A stretch of 64,000 nucleotides of DNA, from the IMG/VR virus record IMGVR_UViG_3300028553_000013, positions 1 to 64,000 of that record. One strand, given 5' to 3'. Each line of letters starts with the position of its first letter. Positions within the stretch are counted from its first letter, which is position 1. Below the pieces are notes generated by a model that searched no databases, was not told the DNA's origin, and saw only the letters and a program-made list of their open reading frames with translations. The DNA comes from a virus. Shown piece after piece: positions 17,501 through 27,500 of the stretch. The position numbers and the translations under genes were made by a program.

Positions 17501-19798
17501 GCAATTACTTCTACTGGGTCAAAATATCTGTCTGCACCAAATCTAATTGTTTATAATAGAAAATCTGATATTGTCAATACTGAATCAAGTATTGTTGCTT
17601 CTCTATCTGGAAATAGTGTTGGAGCTGTAAGAATTATCAATGCTGGAGGAAATCTCAAGAGCACTGATAATGATCTTATTGCAGTCAATAATACTAATGG
17701 TGTTGGAATTATTAGTGCTACGTATTCTATACCAAATGTAACACTGAAATTACAAACACCATCTTCAGGATTTACTACATCCAATCCACTACCATTTACC
17801 ATTGGAGATCAAGTATTTGTTGAAAATATTGGGGTTTCTACTGGTAAAGGATATAACTCCGCACAGTATGATTATCGCTATTGGACAATTACTGGAGTAA
17901 ACACTGCATTTGGACTAGTCAATCAAGCCACAATTTCTTATGCAGTAGATGAAAATCCTGGTGTTCATGATGGATTATTATACGGAAGTGTATCTAACGT
18001 AAAGGATCTTGCTACATTTAGTTTGACACTAAAAGAAGGTGATTTTTATAATGGTGAAGAAGTCTATACTAAAACGTCATCAGCAAAAGTTATTGCTGGA
18101 AATGGTTCCGTAACAGATGTATTGAGAATTGATAGTCTTGTTGGTCTCAATACTGGTGATTTGTTGAAAGGTAGAATTTCAGGTGCTTCTGGAATCATTG
18201 AAAGTATGCAGAGTTACTCTGGATACTTTGATGTTAATTCAACTATTTCAAAAGATTTTGGATGGGAAAGAGATACTGGAAAACTAAATGAATTTTTTCA
18301 AAGAATTCATGATAGTGATTACTATCAACAATTTGCATACTCCCTAAAGAGTAAAGTTGGTATCAGTAGTTGGAGTGAACCAGTTGATAGTTTGGCACAC
18401 ATTGCAGGTTTCAAAAAACACTCAGATTTACTTGTCCCATCAGATAGTCTTGCTGGACTCGGTAGTACTAGTGTCTCAACTGGAATTGGATCTCAAGCGA
18501 GTACAATTATATTGGTCAATTCAGACGCTACAAAATTATATTGTAAACATAATTGGGATCTTGTTTATGAAAAAACAAATAGTGATGCAACAATCAGCGA
18601 TAAAATTGTATTCAATTCAAATAGATTTGGTAGTTCTCTAATTTGTAAGTCTAACAGAGTACTTGAAATTGATGACATTAGCCCACAATTTTATTCAGAT
18701 CCCGATATAAGTAGATCTATAGAACTTGATAGTTTTGACTTCAATCAAGCATCTGCAATTAAATATTATGCACAAGTCGTACTTGATACTTCGTTAGGAA
18801 TTGTTTTTAACGAAACACAATACACAGAATTTGTCGTTTCTCATAACGGCACGATATCGTTTAACAACCAATACTCGGATTTATCTGATGCATTTGATTT
18901 AGGTGATTTTAGTACTTCAATTTCTGGAACAACTGTATCAGTTCTATTCTCACCATACAATACAACATTTACTTACGACATAACTTTCTACAAAGAAAAA
19001 ATTGAACCAAGTGTTGGTGTTGGAACTACTTCATTTGGACATATTCAGAAAATAGGTATTGCTTCTTTCATAGCAGCATCTGGATCTCCAACACAACAAA
19101 TTATTCAATCCATTAATGCAAACGAATTCAAAAGTGGTAGTGTAATTATTTCTGTTATAGGAGTAAATCAAAAAAATATTGTTGAAGCATCTTTCCTAGG
19201 AATAGGATCTACTGCTCAATATGTTGAGTTTGGTAAGATGGGCAGTGGAGTTGGACTTGGAACATTTAGTGTAGATATGACAGCAACAAATACACTTCAT
19301 CTAAAGTGGTTACCTGCCGCTGGAGTTGGTGTAACGGTTGCTATGCTATCTACCCTAGTTGGTGTTGCAACTACAGTTTCTAGCGGTATTCCAGGCACAT
19401 CCCGTGAAGTTGGAGATGCTTCTTTAAATTGTACTAGAACTACAATTTCTTCTTCGGCATCCCCATCAGCAGAAACTATATCAATTATTTCTTCCAACAA
19501 TTATGTTTCTGTAAAATACCTTGTTGAAATTCATAATACAACGGATAATGTATATTCATTCTTCCATGTTGCAGCAAACATTTATGGTGATGTGATAAAT
19601 TATATAAAATATAATAATCTTTCAACTTCAGTTGATCTTACAAGAGATATACAAAATACTGATATGGTTGTTTCAGGATCTAATGGATTATTGAGATTTA
19701 CTCCAAGAACAAATAAAGCATACATTGTAAGAACATCTGAAATTATGATTGATAACCCAGATGACGTAGCATCTGATGTTGTTATAACCCTTCCATAA
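11600..19798 (+). CDS. 7: gp7-like giant baseplate wedge protein, 2732 aa
   Basis: T4 gp7 (about 1030 aa) is the wedge initiator that binds gp10 and gp8. Here the segment FYKSKGTEEAFKILFKALYDEGVEM near residue 205 matches the C-terminal third of T4 gp7 (DFYSTKGIEASYKFLFKVLYNEEVEIE), and HDSDYYQQFAYSLKSKVGISSWSE near 2240 resembles its SYYVMKIKSNLPSSRWK. So the T4 N-terminal part is absent and about 2000 residues of beta-rich, Gly/Ser/Thr repeat sequence are inserted between the two matches. Repeats of the type 'I.V...G.DYTS.PTV.I..G.G..A.A' occur several times. Symbol is by these matches and synteny. Confidence 0.8.
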   Translation: MIETSILKVKINEIIQSQIPEYIDVENPYFGEFLKQYYYSQEYQGGPVDIADNLVEYKGLDYLNPKNLIGFTSLTSYISGVDDTIYVSSTDGWPTQWGLLKVDNEIITYTGIGSTVFTGCVRGFSGIEKNTKTNHPEYLTFTSSGIATHASNAKVENLSNVFLNEFLKKLKKLVLPGFEDRNLYGDLNESNFIRQVKDFYKSKGTEEAFKILFKALYDEGVEMVQPQKFVIKPSDADYIKNDVLVCEVVSGNPIKIEGQTLFQDTTPLQTSGSIYNVEKAIINGSTYYKISISKGTTVGKFLQVGKTFITKTSGAGSTIINIDSTVGFGTTGNLNYEDLQFSYTDKNYTQFLGVSGITTTVGIGSTVFASGFQTYSYEDGDLNTPVYLNIVGTISNFNGSAINQQEGSNINVKTLGIEQKDIRFTSWIYNIPTKYIVNNIISLGSNVYEFVFFSDHILYVGDILDIVDEDNNIIVGTLLQIINNKTIQVNCSALNLSKKHFIRRQLKTNKDYTADVQNVYSAGADVYVASNSIPHWTINPQKRIRNFTTSGVATSTQILITDHHFNDGELVVYKPSSTNGAVSGLSTNQSYYIRKIDDNTVSLAYSLENARRGQHITIFGSSDLSGITTHSLTPSNVGFSTIGAQKLLRKFLVPEYSETKIETIPGGVGLFDNGVEIYSYKSTDQVFYGPIQSVSVLNEGSDFDVINPTRLSVYQDGHTGAGSSVIAHVSGTIKEILVDTEGLDYTSTPTVYISGGNGSAVAEAKMKLVAHQVDFDSTSTGGIVDTVTDKITFPEAHGFKHGEEIVYNTRGTTPIGLGTTPGTLINGSSYFVIKNNDYTISLAETRQKSLVGIATLDITSNGQGLHAFSTKERRLKVDKVYVIENGTFSNKENTTTPVGINTFTDVITISNHGYTSGEELKYSTTELSVGGLNTTSRYYAIKVDNNQFRVSISTSLTNYIGLTSIGSGYHIFNYPPITITLNGPQGITTANATVTPIVRGSISDVHVKVGGDDFGSTIINDNYRPEIRIIEGSNASLRPLIVNGRLDSVIVKSGGSNYFSIPDIIIDGDGFGAKAKANISNGQIISVDVIDQGAGYTTNGTTITASTPGQGAIFSSNLKKWTVNKVEKYAKIGDVSSDDGFYETVRNTKLGNPYVNYYVPRILRTFLGDNGSQHSPILGYAYDGSPIYGPYAFANYTGTGALKYLQPSYAKISGARVNGPNISQYPAGFFVEDFTYVQGTGDLDEYNGRFAITPEYPNGVYAYYTTVSSSVVNDNGSPFNGVRQPVFPYVIGNYYNFTPNIFNYDYNSTQDIDPITLNLVRNTDAYKINDGYEFISNSNKNTTTQSKISKIKSGSVERIDVIESGLDYTVGDRIVFDNSNTSGFGAIAKISKIVGVAVTDITSSITTLSNIDLVCNNRSVTAISTTPHNLSDGSYVSIVGISSTSFNNITGTFRIDVKGVTSGLATSMLATGLTTSVQIIDLASKFSVNDIIKIDSEQFLIMGIDKANNKLNLQRRYNGTTGAAHTNRSEIVNLEREFTYELDKVVSLSTPKNETVFFDASSSVGVGLTYGVGIGTTISYIGAGNSQKSIFIPTRSIFLPNNPLLHGEEVFYSPGAGTSLTYSLNGSTTSPMPSKMYVQKLTKDLIALTNVKTGINSDLSRVFFNANIGIGNSHSFTTRRNIVSCSVKTVNVVVSTASSHRLRPDDVIDMTVVSTATSSVSAIYDPITRFVSIGSSINPRINIVTGDYLEFDVSNASLLNTKLEFFLDQSYNKTFVGSGVSALEITNQFAPGITSAKTTIHFTEQVPSILYYKFTSQTPSKIVEINKDINEYSKIVVHNSKFTGTHSLTTTTNQTFTYNIFEIPERVGYTSASYINYTTNSTNTKGSIAKIDILDGGKNYKSTPKVSASSTTGSSATLRTYGSNIGSIDIVQILDFGYDYLSDKTLQPQAAVPQVITLKDNYSVDTVAITSTGSKYLSAPNLIVYNRKSDIVNTESSIVASLSGNSVGAVRIINAGGNLKSTDNDLIAVNNTNGVGIISATYSIPNVTLKLQTPSSGFTTSNPLPFTIGDQVFVENIGVSTGKGYNSAQYDYRYWTITGVNTAFGLVNQATISYAVDENPGVHDGLLYGSVSNVKDLATFSLTLKEGDFYNGEEVYTKTSSAKVIAGNGSVTDVLRIDSLVGLNTGDLLKGRISGASGIIESMQSYSGYFDVNSTISKDFGWERDTGKLNEFFQRIHDSDYYQQFAYSLKSKVGISSWSEPVDSLAHIAGFKKHSDLLVPSDSLAGLGSTSVSTGIGSQASTIILVNSDATKLYCKHNWDLVYEKTNSDATISDKIVFNSNRFGSSLICKSNRVLEIDDISPQFYSDPDISRSIELDSFDFNQASAIKYYAQVVLDTSLGIVFNETQYTEFVVSHNGTISFNNQYSDLSDAFDLGDFSTSISGTTVSVLFSPYNTTFTYDITFYKEKIEPSVGVGTTSFGHIQKIGIASFIAASGSPTQQIIQSINANEFKSGSVIISVIGVNQKNIVEASFLGIGSTAQYVEFGKMGSGVGLGTFSVDMTATNTLHLKWLPAAGVGVTVAMLSTLVGVATTVSSGIPGTSREVGDASLNCTRTTISSSASPSAETISIISSNNYVSVKYLVEIHNTTDNVYSFFHVAANIYGDVINYIKYNNLSTSVDLTRDIQNTDMVVSGSNGLLRFTPRTNKAYIVRTSEIMIDNPDDVASDVVITLP

Positions 19799-19813
19799 AT
19801 ACTCTAAAAAGAC

Positions 19814-22800
19814 ATGGGATTTGAGTTAGGATCTGTAAATAAAAAATATAATTCAGCAACGGAAACCTTTAGGTATTCGTTCAATTTGACGCACGAAGGA
19901 GATCCTATTTTTCATAAAACATTTGACGGATCTAATACTTCTAAAGTTTTACTTAGTGCAGATACTTTTGTTATCAGCAATCATTTTTTTGTAACTGGAG
20001 AACCGCTTTATTATAATGCTGGTCCAGGAAATTCTGCTATTGGTATTGATCACACTAGCACTGGCGTAGGTGGTGCTACAACTTTACCACAAAAAGTATT
20101 TGCAATAAAAATTAGCGAAAATAAATTCAAGGTTGCAGCTGCAGCAACTCTTGCAATTTCTGGAAATGCTATAGGTCTTACCACGGTTGGAGTAGGAACA
20201 ACTCATACATTTACAGCAGAAAAACAAAATATCAAATGTATTATTGCTCTCGATAATGTAATTCAATCTCCAATTTATAAAAGAATAGGTTCTGCAACAA
20301 CCCTATCATCAATAAACAATAGAATTATTCAAGTCAATGATATAAGTTTATTCAAGAATTATGATTTGATCCAAATCAATGATGAAATTATGAGGATCCA
20401 AATTGTAGGTTTCAATGCTAGTCCTAATGAAATGTTGGTTGATAGATCATGGATGGGAACATCTGTAGGAAGTCATTCTGTGGGAGACAATATTCAACTT
20501 GTATTTGGTGACTATAATATCAATAAAGATATAATCACATTTGCAGATGTTCCTTTTGGTGGTATTCGATATACTGTTGGATTTTCATCATCTAATGTAA
20601 ATTTGATAACAACAAGTTTTACTGCTTTAGATGATATTTTTACAACAGGATCTAGAGTTCTTTTACGAAGTTTAACACCGCCAGCACCATTAGTTTCAAA
20701 TGAAAATTATTTCTTAATAAAACAATCTGCCAACAACTATTCATTTGCATCAAGTTTAGACGACGCAATCACAGGAATTGCAATTAGTCTTACTAACACT
20801 GGTATTGGTACACACAATCTTGTTTATATTGATGTCACTAATGGAAGTTCTTTTCAAGGAAGATCTTTTATCCGATCTAATTATGAAGGAAATATTGTTA
20901 TTGATGATATCTCACAAAACTTTACTGGAATAGCAAAAACATTTACTATAAAAAGTTCTGGTGTAAATACAACTGGCATTACAAGCGATTTTGGTGTAAT
21001 ATTAGTCAATAATATTTTTCAAAAACCAGAAGTAGACTATCAATTTTTAGGTGGAGCGTCAACAGGAATTACTTCAATAAGATTTACTGGTAATAGCAAT
21101 GCAGTTGTAGAAGCATATAGCACATCTGATGTAAATGCTAATAAATTGCCAAGAAAAGGTCTTATTGTTTCTTTAGCAAATTCTGAAGGTTATGGATATC
21201 AACCAAGGTATGTCGGAACAGGAACCGCAGTGGTCTCTGGATTTGGAACAATCACAGTTGCACTGGGATACTCTGGCAGCGGATACAGAAACGGTCAAAC
21301 TACTTATAGAATTCATGTCAATGGCGGAAATCCTACGACTGGAGCTGCTGGCACGTTCACTGTCCTAAATGGAAACATTGATAAGATTTTTATTAATACT
21401 CCAGGTGCAGGTTACACTTCAACAAATGTTCCTGCAATTTCTTTTGATGCTCCAATTTCATATGATGATATTCAATTGATTAGTTCTTCAACAGGTATAG
21501 GTGCTTCTGCATCTATTGTTGTTGGATCTGGATTAAGTATAACATCATTCCAACTAAACAATATTGGATACGGATTTACTGTTGGAGAACAACTAAGAAT
21601 TGCTGGAATTCCAACTGTTACTAGTATTGGATCTACTTTTGCAAATTCAATCTTTACAGTGGTTGAAACTAGAGATGATGAATTCGCTGGGTGGGTTCTT
21701 GGAAAATTACAAGTACTTGATGATTTTTCTTCAGAATTTGATAGCACTCAAACAACATTTACTATTACTGAAAATGGAATTCCTCTAAGTATTGAAAAAA
21801 CTGTAGGAGCACCAATCAATTTAGCAGATGTTTTATTGATATTTATTAATGATGTTCTTCAAAAACCAGAAGAATCTTATACTTTTGAAGGTGGAACTCA
21901 AATAACGTTTACAGAACCACCCGTTGCAGGATCTTCTTTACAGATACTATTTTATAGAGGAACAGATGCTGATATTGATACTACAACAGCACTCGATACT
22001 ATAAAAATTGGTGATGGTGTAACAATTCTTAAAAATCCAAATCAAATTATTCCTGTTGAACAAAATGAAAGAATTGTCAGAGCAATAGTTTCTAGAGATA
22101 CATTACAAACCAACAATTATAATAAACAAGGAATTAGTCAATCAACATCTCCACTAAGACCTGTTGTTTGGTGTCAACAGCAAGAAGATTTGTTTGTTGA
22201 TGGTATCAAAGTGAGTAAAGCAAGAGTTGAGTATGCTGCAAAAATTAAACCAACTGCAAGAATTATCAAAAATGTTAGCACGTCTGATAGTGTTTTCTAT
22301 GCTGATGGAGGTAGTTTAGTATTCAGTAAAACAGAAGATCCAAATACAACATCATTTGATATTCAAATTATTGATAGTGATAAAGACAATACCGGATTTG
22401 GAACAACATCATTCATTAAACCTATAGAAACAGTTTCATCAGTTTCTATTTCTGGTGATGAAGGTATTATTACTGGAATTGGAACTACCAGTCAGGGATT
22501 GCAGTTCAATTTCTTTATTCCTCTAAATTCACCACTAAGAGATGCATCTTTTGGTAACACATTAGTAACTGGCATTTCAACTGGTGACTATTTTATAGTA
22601 TCTAGATCCAATATTGGAAATGGAGTAACTGCTTTATCCCAAGATAGATCAAGTACTGTTGGTATCGCAACTCAACTCTTAGATGGCATCTACCAAGTAA
22701 GTCATATCAGTCCAGTTGGAACTGGTTTATCTATGAGAGTTCATGTCAATATCACAACTGGTCATGGACTGAACTTTAGTGGTTTAGGATCTGGTGGCGG

Positions 22801-22951
22801 TAATTTCTATGGTGAATACAGTTGGTCTAAATTTACATCATCAAGAGCAACTGGTCTTGCATTTACTTGCAATCCTCTAAATGGACTTACTGGAATATCA
22901 ACTGCGCCACAAATTATTAGAACTACAAACTTATCTTTAGATTACTCATAA
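19814..22951 (+). CDS. Large virion structural protein between gp7 and gp8, 1045 aa
   Basis: Begins MGFELGSVNKKYNSATETFRY and is predicted almost entirely beta. It carries the same Gly-Tyr repeat as gp7 (GYSGSGYRNGQTTYRIHVNGG, INTPGAGYTSTNVPAISFD). It also has repeated 'VLLIFINDVLQKPEESYTFEGGTQITF' and 'VILVNNIFQKPEVDYQFLGG' modules typical of phage fibre proteins (near 390-420 and 670-700). The gene is 15 bp downstream of gp7, and a CATAAATA overlaps the gp7 stop. T4 has no gene at this position; a baseplate-attached fibre or wedge accessory is likely. Confidence 0.7.
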   Translation: MGFELGSVNKKYNSATETFRYSFNLTHEGDPIFHKTFDGSNTSKVLLSADTFVISNHFFVTGEPLYYNAGPGNSAIGIDHTSTGVGGATTLPQKVFAIKISENKFKVAAAATLAISGNAIGLTTVGVGTTHTFTAEKQNIKCIIALDNVIQSPIYKRIGSATTLSSINNRIIQVNDISLFKNYDLIQINDEIMRIQIVGFNASPNEMLVDRSWMGTSVGSHSVGDNIQLVFGDYNINKDIITFADVPFGGIRYTVGFSSSNVNLITTSFTALDDIFTTGSRVLLRSLTPPAPLVSNENYFLIKQSANNYSFASSLDDAITGIAISLTNTGIGTHNLVYIDVTNGSSFQGRSFIRSNYEGNIVIDDISQNFTGIAKTFTIKSSGVNTTGITSDFGVILVNNIFQKPEVDYQFLGGASTGITSIRFTGNSNAVVEAYSTSDVNANKLPRKGLIVSLANSEGYGYQPRYVGTGTAVVSGFGTITVALGYSGSGYRNGQTTYRIHVNGGNPTTGAAGTFTVLNGNIDKIFINTPGAGYTSTNVPAISFDAPISYDDIQLISSSTGIGASASIVVGSGLSITSFQLNNIGYGFTVGEQLRIAGIPTVTSIGSTFANSIFTVVETRDDEFAGWVLGKLQVLDDFSSEFDSTQTTFTITENGIPLSIEKTVGAPINLADVLLIFINDVLQKPEESYTFEGGTQITFTEPPVAGSSLQILFYRGTDADIDTTTALDTIKIGDGVTILKNPNQIIPVEQNERIVRAIVSRDTLQTNNYNKQGISQSTSPLRPVVWCQQQEDLFVDGIKVSKARVEYAAKIKPTARIIKNVSTSDSVFYADGGSLVFSKTEDPNTTSFDIQIIDSDKDNTGFGTTSFIKPIETVSSVSISGDEGIITGIGTTSQGLQFNFFIPLNSPLRDASFGNTLVTGISTGDYFIVSRSNIGNGVTALSQDRSSTVGIATQLLDGIYQVSHISPVGTGLSMRVHVNITTGHGLNFSGLGSGGGNFYGEYSWSKFTSSRATGLAFTCNPLNGLTGISTAPQIIRTTNLSLDYS

Positions 22952-22975
22952 ATAAAACAAAAAGTCTAGAAAATA

Positions 22976-24514
22976 ATGCCAGCGGTCATTACTGATCAGA
23001 TCAGAGTATTGAATTCATCAAATTTTGTCAGTGGTATTTCAACTTCTGATAATAGTTATTACGTGTTTATTGGTTTACCAAATGCAACTGAAGTAAGTGC
23101 AGATTGGAATACTAATACGCCATATCCAATTGATGGTTTTGATCAATATAACGATATTTACGATACTCTAATTTCTGCTAAAAAAATTACATCAAGTGAT
23201 GTTCTAAAAGTTATTAGAAAAATTTCTTGGACATCAGGTATAATTTATGAAATGTACCGTCACGATTACAGTATAAACAGAACTTCACCCCAAACTGGTG
23301 CAACTAGTTTGTACAGGTCAAATTTTTATGCAATGAACTCTGACTACAGAGTTTATGAGTGCATTTATAATGGTGCTGCTCCTTCTAATAGTGGAAACGG
23401 AATTATTTCTCTTGAAGAACCAACACATACTGATCTTCAACCAAGATTAGAAAGTGATGGGTATATTTGGAAATATCTATTTTCTATCAAACCAAGTGAT
23501 ATTATTAAGTTTGATAGTGTTGACTATATTTCTGTTCCTGCTAACTGGAAAACAAACTCCGCTGTTGCTGATGTTAGAAACGCTGCAGTTGATGGAAGAA
23601 TTGAAGTTATTACTATCGAAAGTGTAAGTTCTGCTTCATATCAATACAGTGGAACAAAAAATAATGTACCAATTAAAGGTGATGGTCAAGATGGATTGGC
23701 ATCAGTTACTTTTATTGATGGAAAACCAACAACTGTAACAGTAACTAATGGTGGGACTGGATATACTTTTTCTACACTAGATCTTGATAGTGTTGTTACT
23801 GGATCTGGTGCAAGTTTTTCTGTAATTATTCCTCCTCCAGGTGGACATGGTGCAGATATTGATAAAGAACTTGGTGCCAATAGAGTTCTAATTTATTCAA
23901 GAATTGAAAATAGTGATGTAACAAATCCAGATTTTCCAACGGGAAATCAGTTTGCAAGAATTGGTCTAATCAAAAATCCTTTGGTCAATGGAACTTCAAA
24001 TTTATTGACAGCATCTTCTGCATCTGGTGTATATGGTCTTCGTTTGACTGGTGCTGCTACAACAACAATGAGTGTATCTGTTGATGGGCAAGTCAGACAA
24101 ACAATTGGTGTTGGATCAACTGCGGTTGGGAAAATTATTTCATATGATCCTGTTACAAAAATTTTAAAATATTGGCAAGATAGAGATCTTGCTACTGACA
24201 GTTCAACTGGATCAAAACCAACCTACGGATACCGTCTAAATAAGTTTACAAGTTCTCCAGGAACAGGCGGAGGTGTAAACGTAGTTGTAACAACAACTAC
24301 TGGCACTGAAACCGTAGGTATTGAAACAACATTTACTGGAGTTTCAACAACGGTCAACTCAAGAACTTATTACTTTGGACAAACATTTAATAATGGTCTT
24401 GCACAACCAGAAATTAAAAAATATTCTGGAGAAATCATTTACGTTGATAATAGACCAGAAGTAACAAGAGCTACAAACCAAAGAGAAGATATTAAAATTG
24501 TATTAGAGTTCTGA
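22976..24514 (+). CDS. 8: gp8-like baseplate wedge subunit, 512 aa
   Basis: T4 gp8 (334 aa) is a wedge dimer. Matching landmarks are TPYPIDGFDQYNDIYDTLISAKK, YRVYECIYNGAAPSNSGNG, a GYIWKYLFSI motif, and a C-terminus YSGEIIYVDNRPEVTRATNQ...IVLEF that parallels T4 HSGEMIYMENRPPI...ILFTF. The extra ~180 residues include a Gly-Tyr repeat (VTVTNGGTGYTFSTLDLD) like those in gp7. CATAAATA at 22947-22954 lies 21 bp before the ATG and may be a weak late promoter. Confidence 0.88.
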   Translation: MPAVITDQIRVLNSSNFVSGISTSDNSYYVFIGLPNATEVSADWNTNTPYPIDGFDQYNDIYDTLISAKKITSSDVLKVIRKISWTSGIIYEMYRHDYSINRTSPQTGATSLYRSNFYAMNSDYRVYECIYNGAAPSNSGNGIISLEEPTHTDLQPRLESDGYIWKYLFSIKPSDIIKFDSVDYISVPANWKTNSAVADVRNAAVDGRIEVITIESVSSASYQYSGTKNNVPIKGDGQDGLASVTFIDGKPTTVTVTNGGTGYTFSTLDLDSVVTGSGASFSVIIPPPGGHGADIDKELGANRVLIYSRIENSDVTNPDFPTGNQFARIGLIKNPLVNGTSNLLTASSASGVYGLRLTGAATTTMSVSVDGQVRQTIGVGSTAVGKIISYDPVTKILKYWQDRDLATDSSTGSKPTYGYRLNKFTSSPGTGGGVNVVVTTTTGTETVGIETTFTGVSTTVNSRTYYFGQTFNNGLAQPEIKKYSGEIIYVDNRPEVTRATNQREDIKIVLEF

Positions 24515-24518
24515 TCAG

Positions 24519-27500
24519 ATGCCACAAAACACTAACCTCAACACAAATCCATATTATGATGACTTTGATCAAGCGAAGAATTATAATAAAATTCTTTTCA
24601 AACCTGGTGTTCCAATTCAAGCAAGAGAATTAACAACTCTACAGTCAATTCTTCAAGATCAGGTTGAGAAGTTTGGCAAGCATTTCTTCAAAGAAGGATC
24701 AGTAGTAATTCCTGGATCTATTGCCTATGATGACAGATATTATGCAGTAAAAGTAGAACCAACTTTCTTTGGTGTTCCAGTTGAAAGATACTATGATCAA
24801 TTAGTTGGATTAACAATTCAGGGAAAAACTTCAGGTATTACTGCAGTAGTAAAAAAAGTTTTATCTAAAAATCAATCTATTGAAGGAGTTACAACATTAT
24901 ATGTAAAATATCAGAAATCATCAGAACAAGATTATAGTACAGATCAGTTTCTTGATGGTGAAAATCTTGTAACTCTTACTACTTTTACTTACGGATCAAC
25001 AACAATTGCGGCTGGATCTGATTTTTCAACATGCATTCTTACAAAGGCTACTGCAACTGGATATTCTTTTTCTGTAACTGAAGGTGTATTTTTTGCAAGA
25101 GGTGCATTTATTGCAGTAAATGACGAAATAATTATTCTCGATCAGTATTCAAACACTCCATCATATAGAGTTGGATTTTTTGTAAATGAAGAGATTATCA
25201 GTGCTGTTGAGGATTCTTCATTATCTGATAATGCTCAAGGTTATTCAAACTACACTGCTCCTGGAGCAGATAGATTGAAAATTAGTTTGTCGTTAATTAA
25301 AAAAAACTTAGACGACTATCAAGATGAAAACTTCATTGAACTATTCAGAGTAAAGAATGGTGAAGTAAAAAAAATTATTAATAAAACTGTTTATAGTGAG
25401 ATTGCTAAAGAACTAGCAAGAAGAACTTATGACGAAAGTGGAGATTATTATGTTAATCAATTTGATCTTCAAGCAAAAGAAAGTTTAAACGACAGATACT
25501 CAACATTTGGTGTGTTTTTTCCAGAAGAAAACACCGATCAAGGAAATAAACCATCCAAAGACTTACTTGAAATTCAAATTGGTTCAGGAAAGGCATATGT
25601 TAAAGGTTACGAAGTAGAAACTATTGGAACAACTTTTTTAGATGTAGAAAAACCAAGAGAAACTACAACTGTTTTAGGTGCTGGAATTCCATTCCAAGCA
25701 GGCAATCTTCTCAGAGTAAATAATGTTTATGGTGGTGCAAGTGTTGGTCTTGCAACAACAGGATATGTAGATCTCCGTAGTCATAGACTTGGATCTAATA
25801 AATCTGCCACTGCAGGACAAAGTGTTGGTAGAGCAAGAATATATGACTATAAGTGTACAAATGCAGATTATTCCAATAATGCCTCACAGTTTGACTTATA
25901 TCTCTACGACATTCAAACTGACACAGAAATTACCCTAAACCAGACACTATCACTTAGTGCTCCTGCTTTAATTGAAGGTAAAAATTCTGGCGCTAAAGGA
26001 TATCTAAGATCTATATCTGGAAATATTCTAACTCTTCACCAAACTTCTGGTAATTTTATTGTTGATGAAGCAATCCTTGTAAATGAAATTGAAAATGGAA
26101 GAGTAATTACCAAAGTATTAGAATTTGATATTACTGATGTTAGATCTGTAAGATCTGAGGTTGGTATTACAACATTCAGTGTTGATACTGTTTTAGAACC
26201 AAAAATTAATTTTGGCGCTAAACCATTTACAATTACATCTGGATCAGGTGGTGTTTCAACTGTTACAAGTTCTACAAGCGGTTGGACTGTAGGTATCAAA
26301 ACTGGTGATATTGTTTCATACGCTAGAACTGATGTATCTGGATCTGTTTTTAATAGAGTAAAAACTATTACACCAACAGCACAGAGTTTGACTGTTGAAG
26401 CAGTAACCAATGTTGTTGGTGTAGCTACTGGAACATTACCACCTGGTGCTGTTAGTTTTTCTGGACTTCTTGTTGTTGCACCAAAAATCAGAAATTCAAG
26501 TTCTGGTTTTATGTACGCAGAGTTTCCAAATAAAAATATTGAAAGTGTAGATCTAACGACATCAGATATTTTTATTAGAAAAGAATACAGAGACAGAAGT
26601 TCATCATCTTTAGGATCATTAGATTTACCATCTTTAGCAGGAACAGATTTTGTTTATGCTCCATTTGATGAGGAAAGGTATTCAATTTTCTATATGGATG
26701 GAACAGTTGAACCATTAACTCAAGATCAATTCCAACTAACTAATGGTGGAAAAGGTGCAACTATTTTTGGTTTATCTAAAGTAAATCAAACTGGTGTAGT
26801 TGCTGTAACAACTCAACAAAAATCAAAAGTTACATCCAAAAACAAAGTTTTAAACCGTTCAGCATCAGTTACTGTTTCTGGATCAAAATATAATTACTCA
26901 GGAATTTCAACTGGAGTTAGTGATGGTTTAATTTATACTAACGCATACGGTAAGCGTGTTCAAGATAAAGAAATTTCTTTAGATGTTGCTGATGTTGTCA
27001 ATGTTCATGCAGTATTTCAGTCATCAACAAATGGTGCTCCAACAGTTCCAAGTTTAGTTCTTTCGTCACTAAATGGTCCAAATGGAACAAATCAAGATCT
27101 GATTAATAGTGAAATTTTAATTGGCAATACTTCCGGTGCTTCAGCATTAGTTCTTGGTAAAACAGCAACTAATCAAATTTATTATATTACTAAAAATAAT
27201 CAAAGTTTTCTTGAAACTGAACAAGTTACATTCCAAGAAAGTGGAGTAACCGGTAATATTTCACAAATCAATCTAGGAGATCCAAATATCTTAGATAACT
27301 TTAGTTTTGATACAGGTCAACGACTTGAATATTATGATTTTGGTAGATTGATTAGAAAGTCTGGATCACAAGAACCTTCACGTCAACTAAAAGTATACTT
27401 TGATTATTTCACCATCAATTCTAGTGATAATGGTGAAATTATTACAACTAACAGTTATCCTGATTATAATGAAAATATTCAAACTTTTAATAACATAAGA

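Noticed and set aside
26036-26410. Minus-strand ORF of 124 aa within the DUF4815-like gene
   Set aside because: Antisense shadow with no motif or ribosome-binding site; fully covered by the sense gene.
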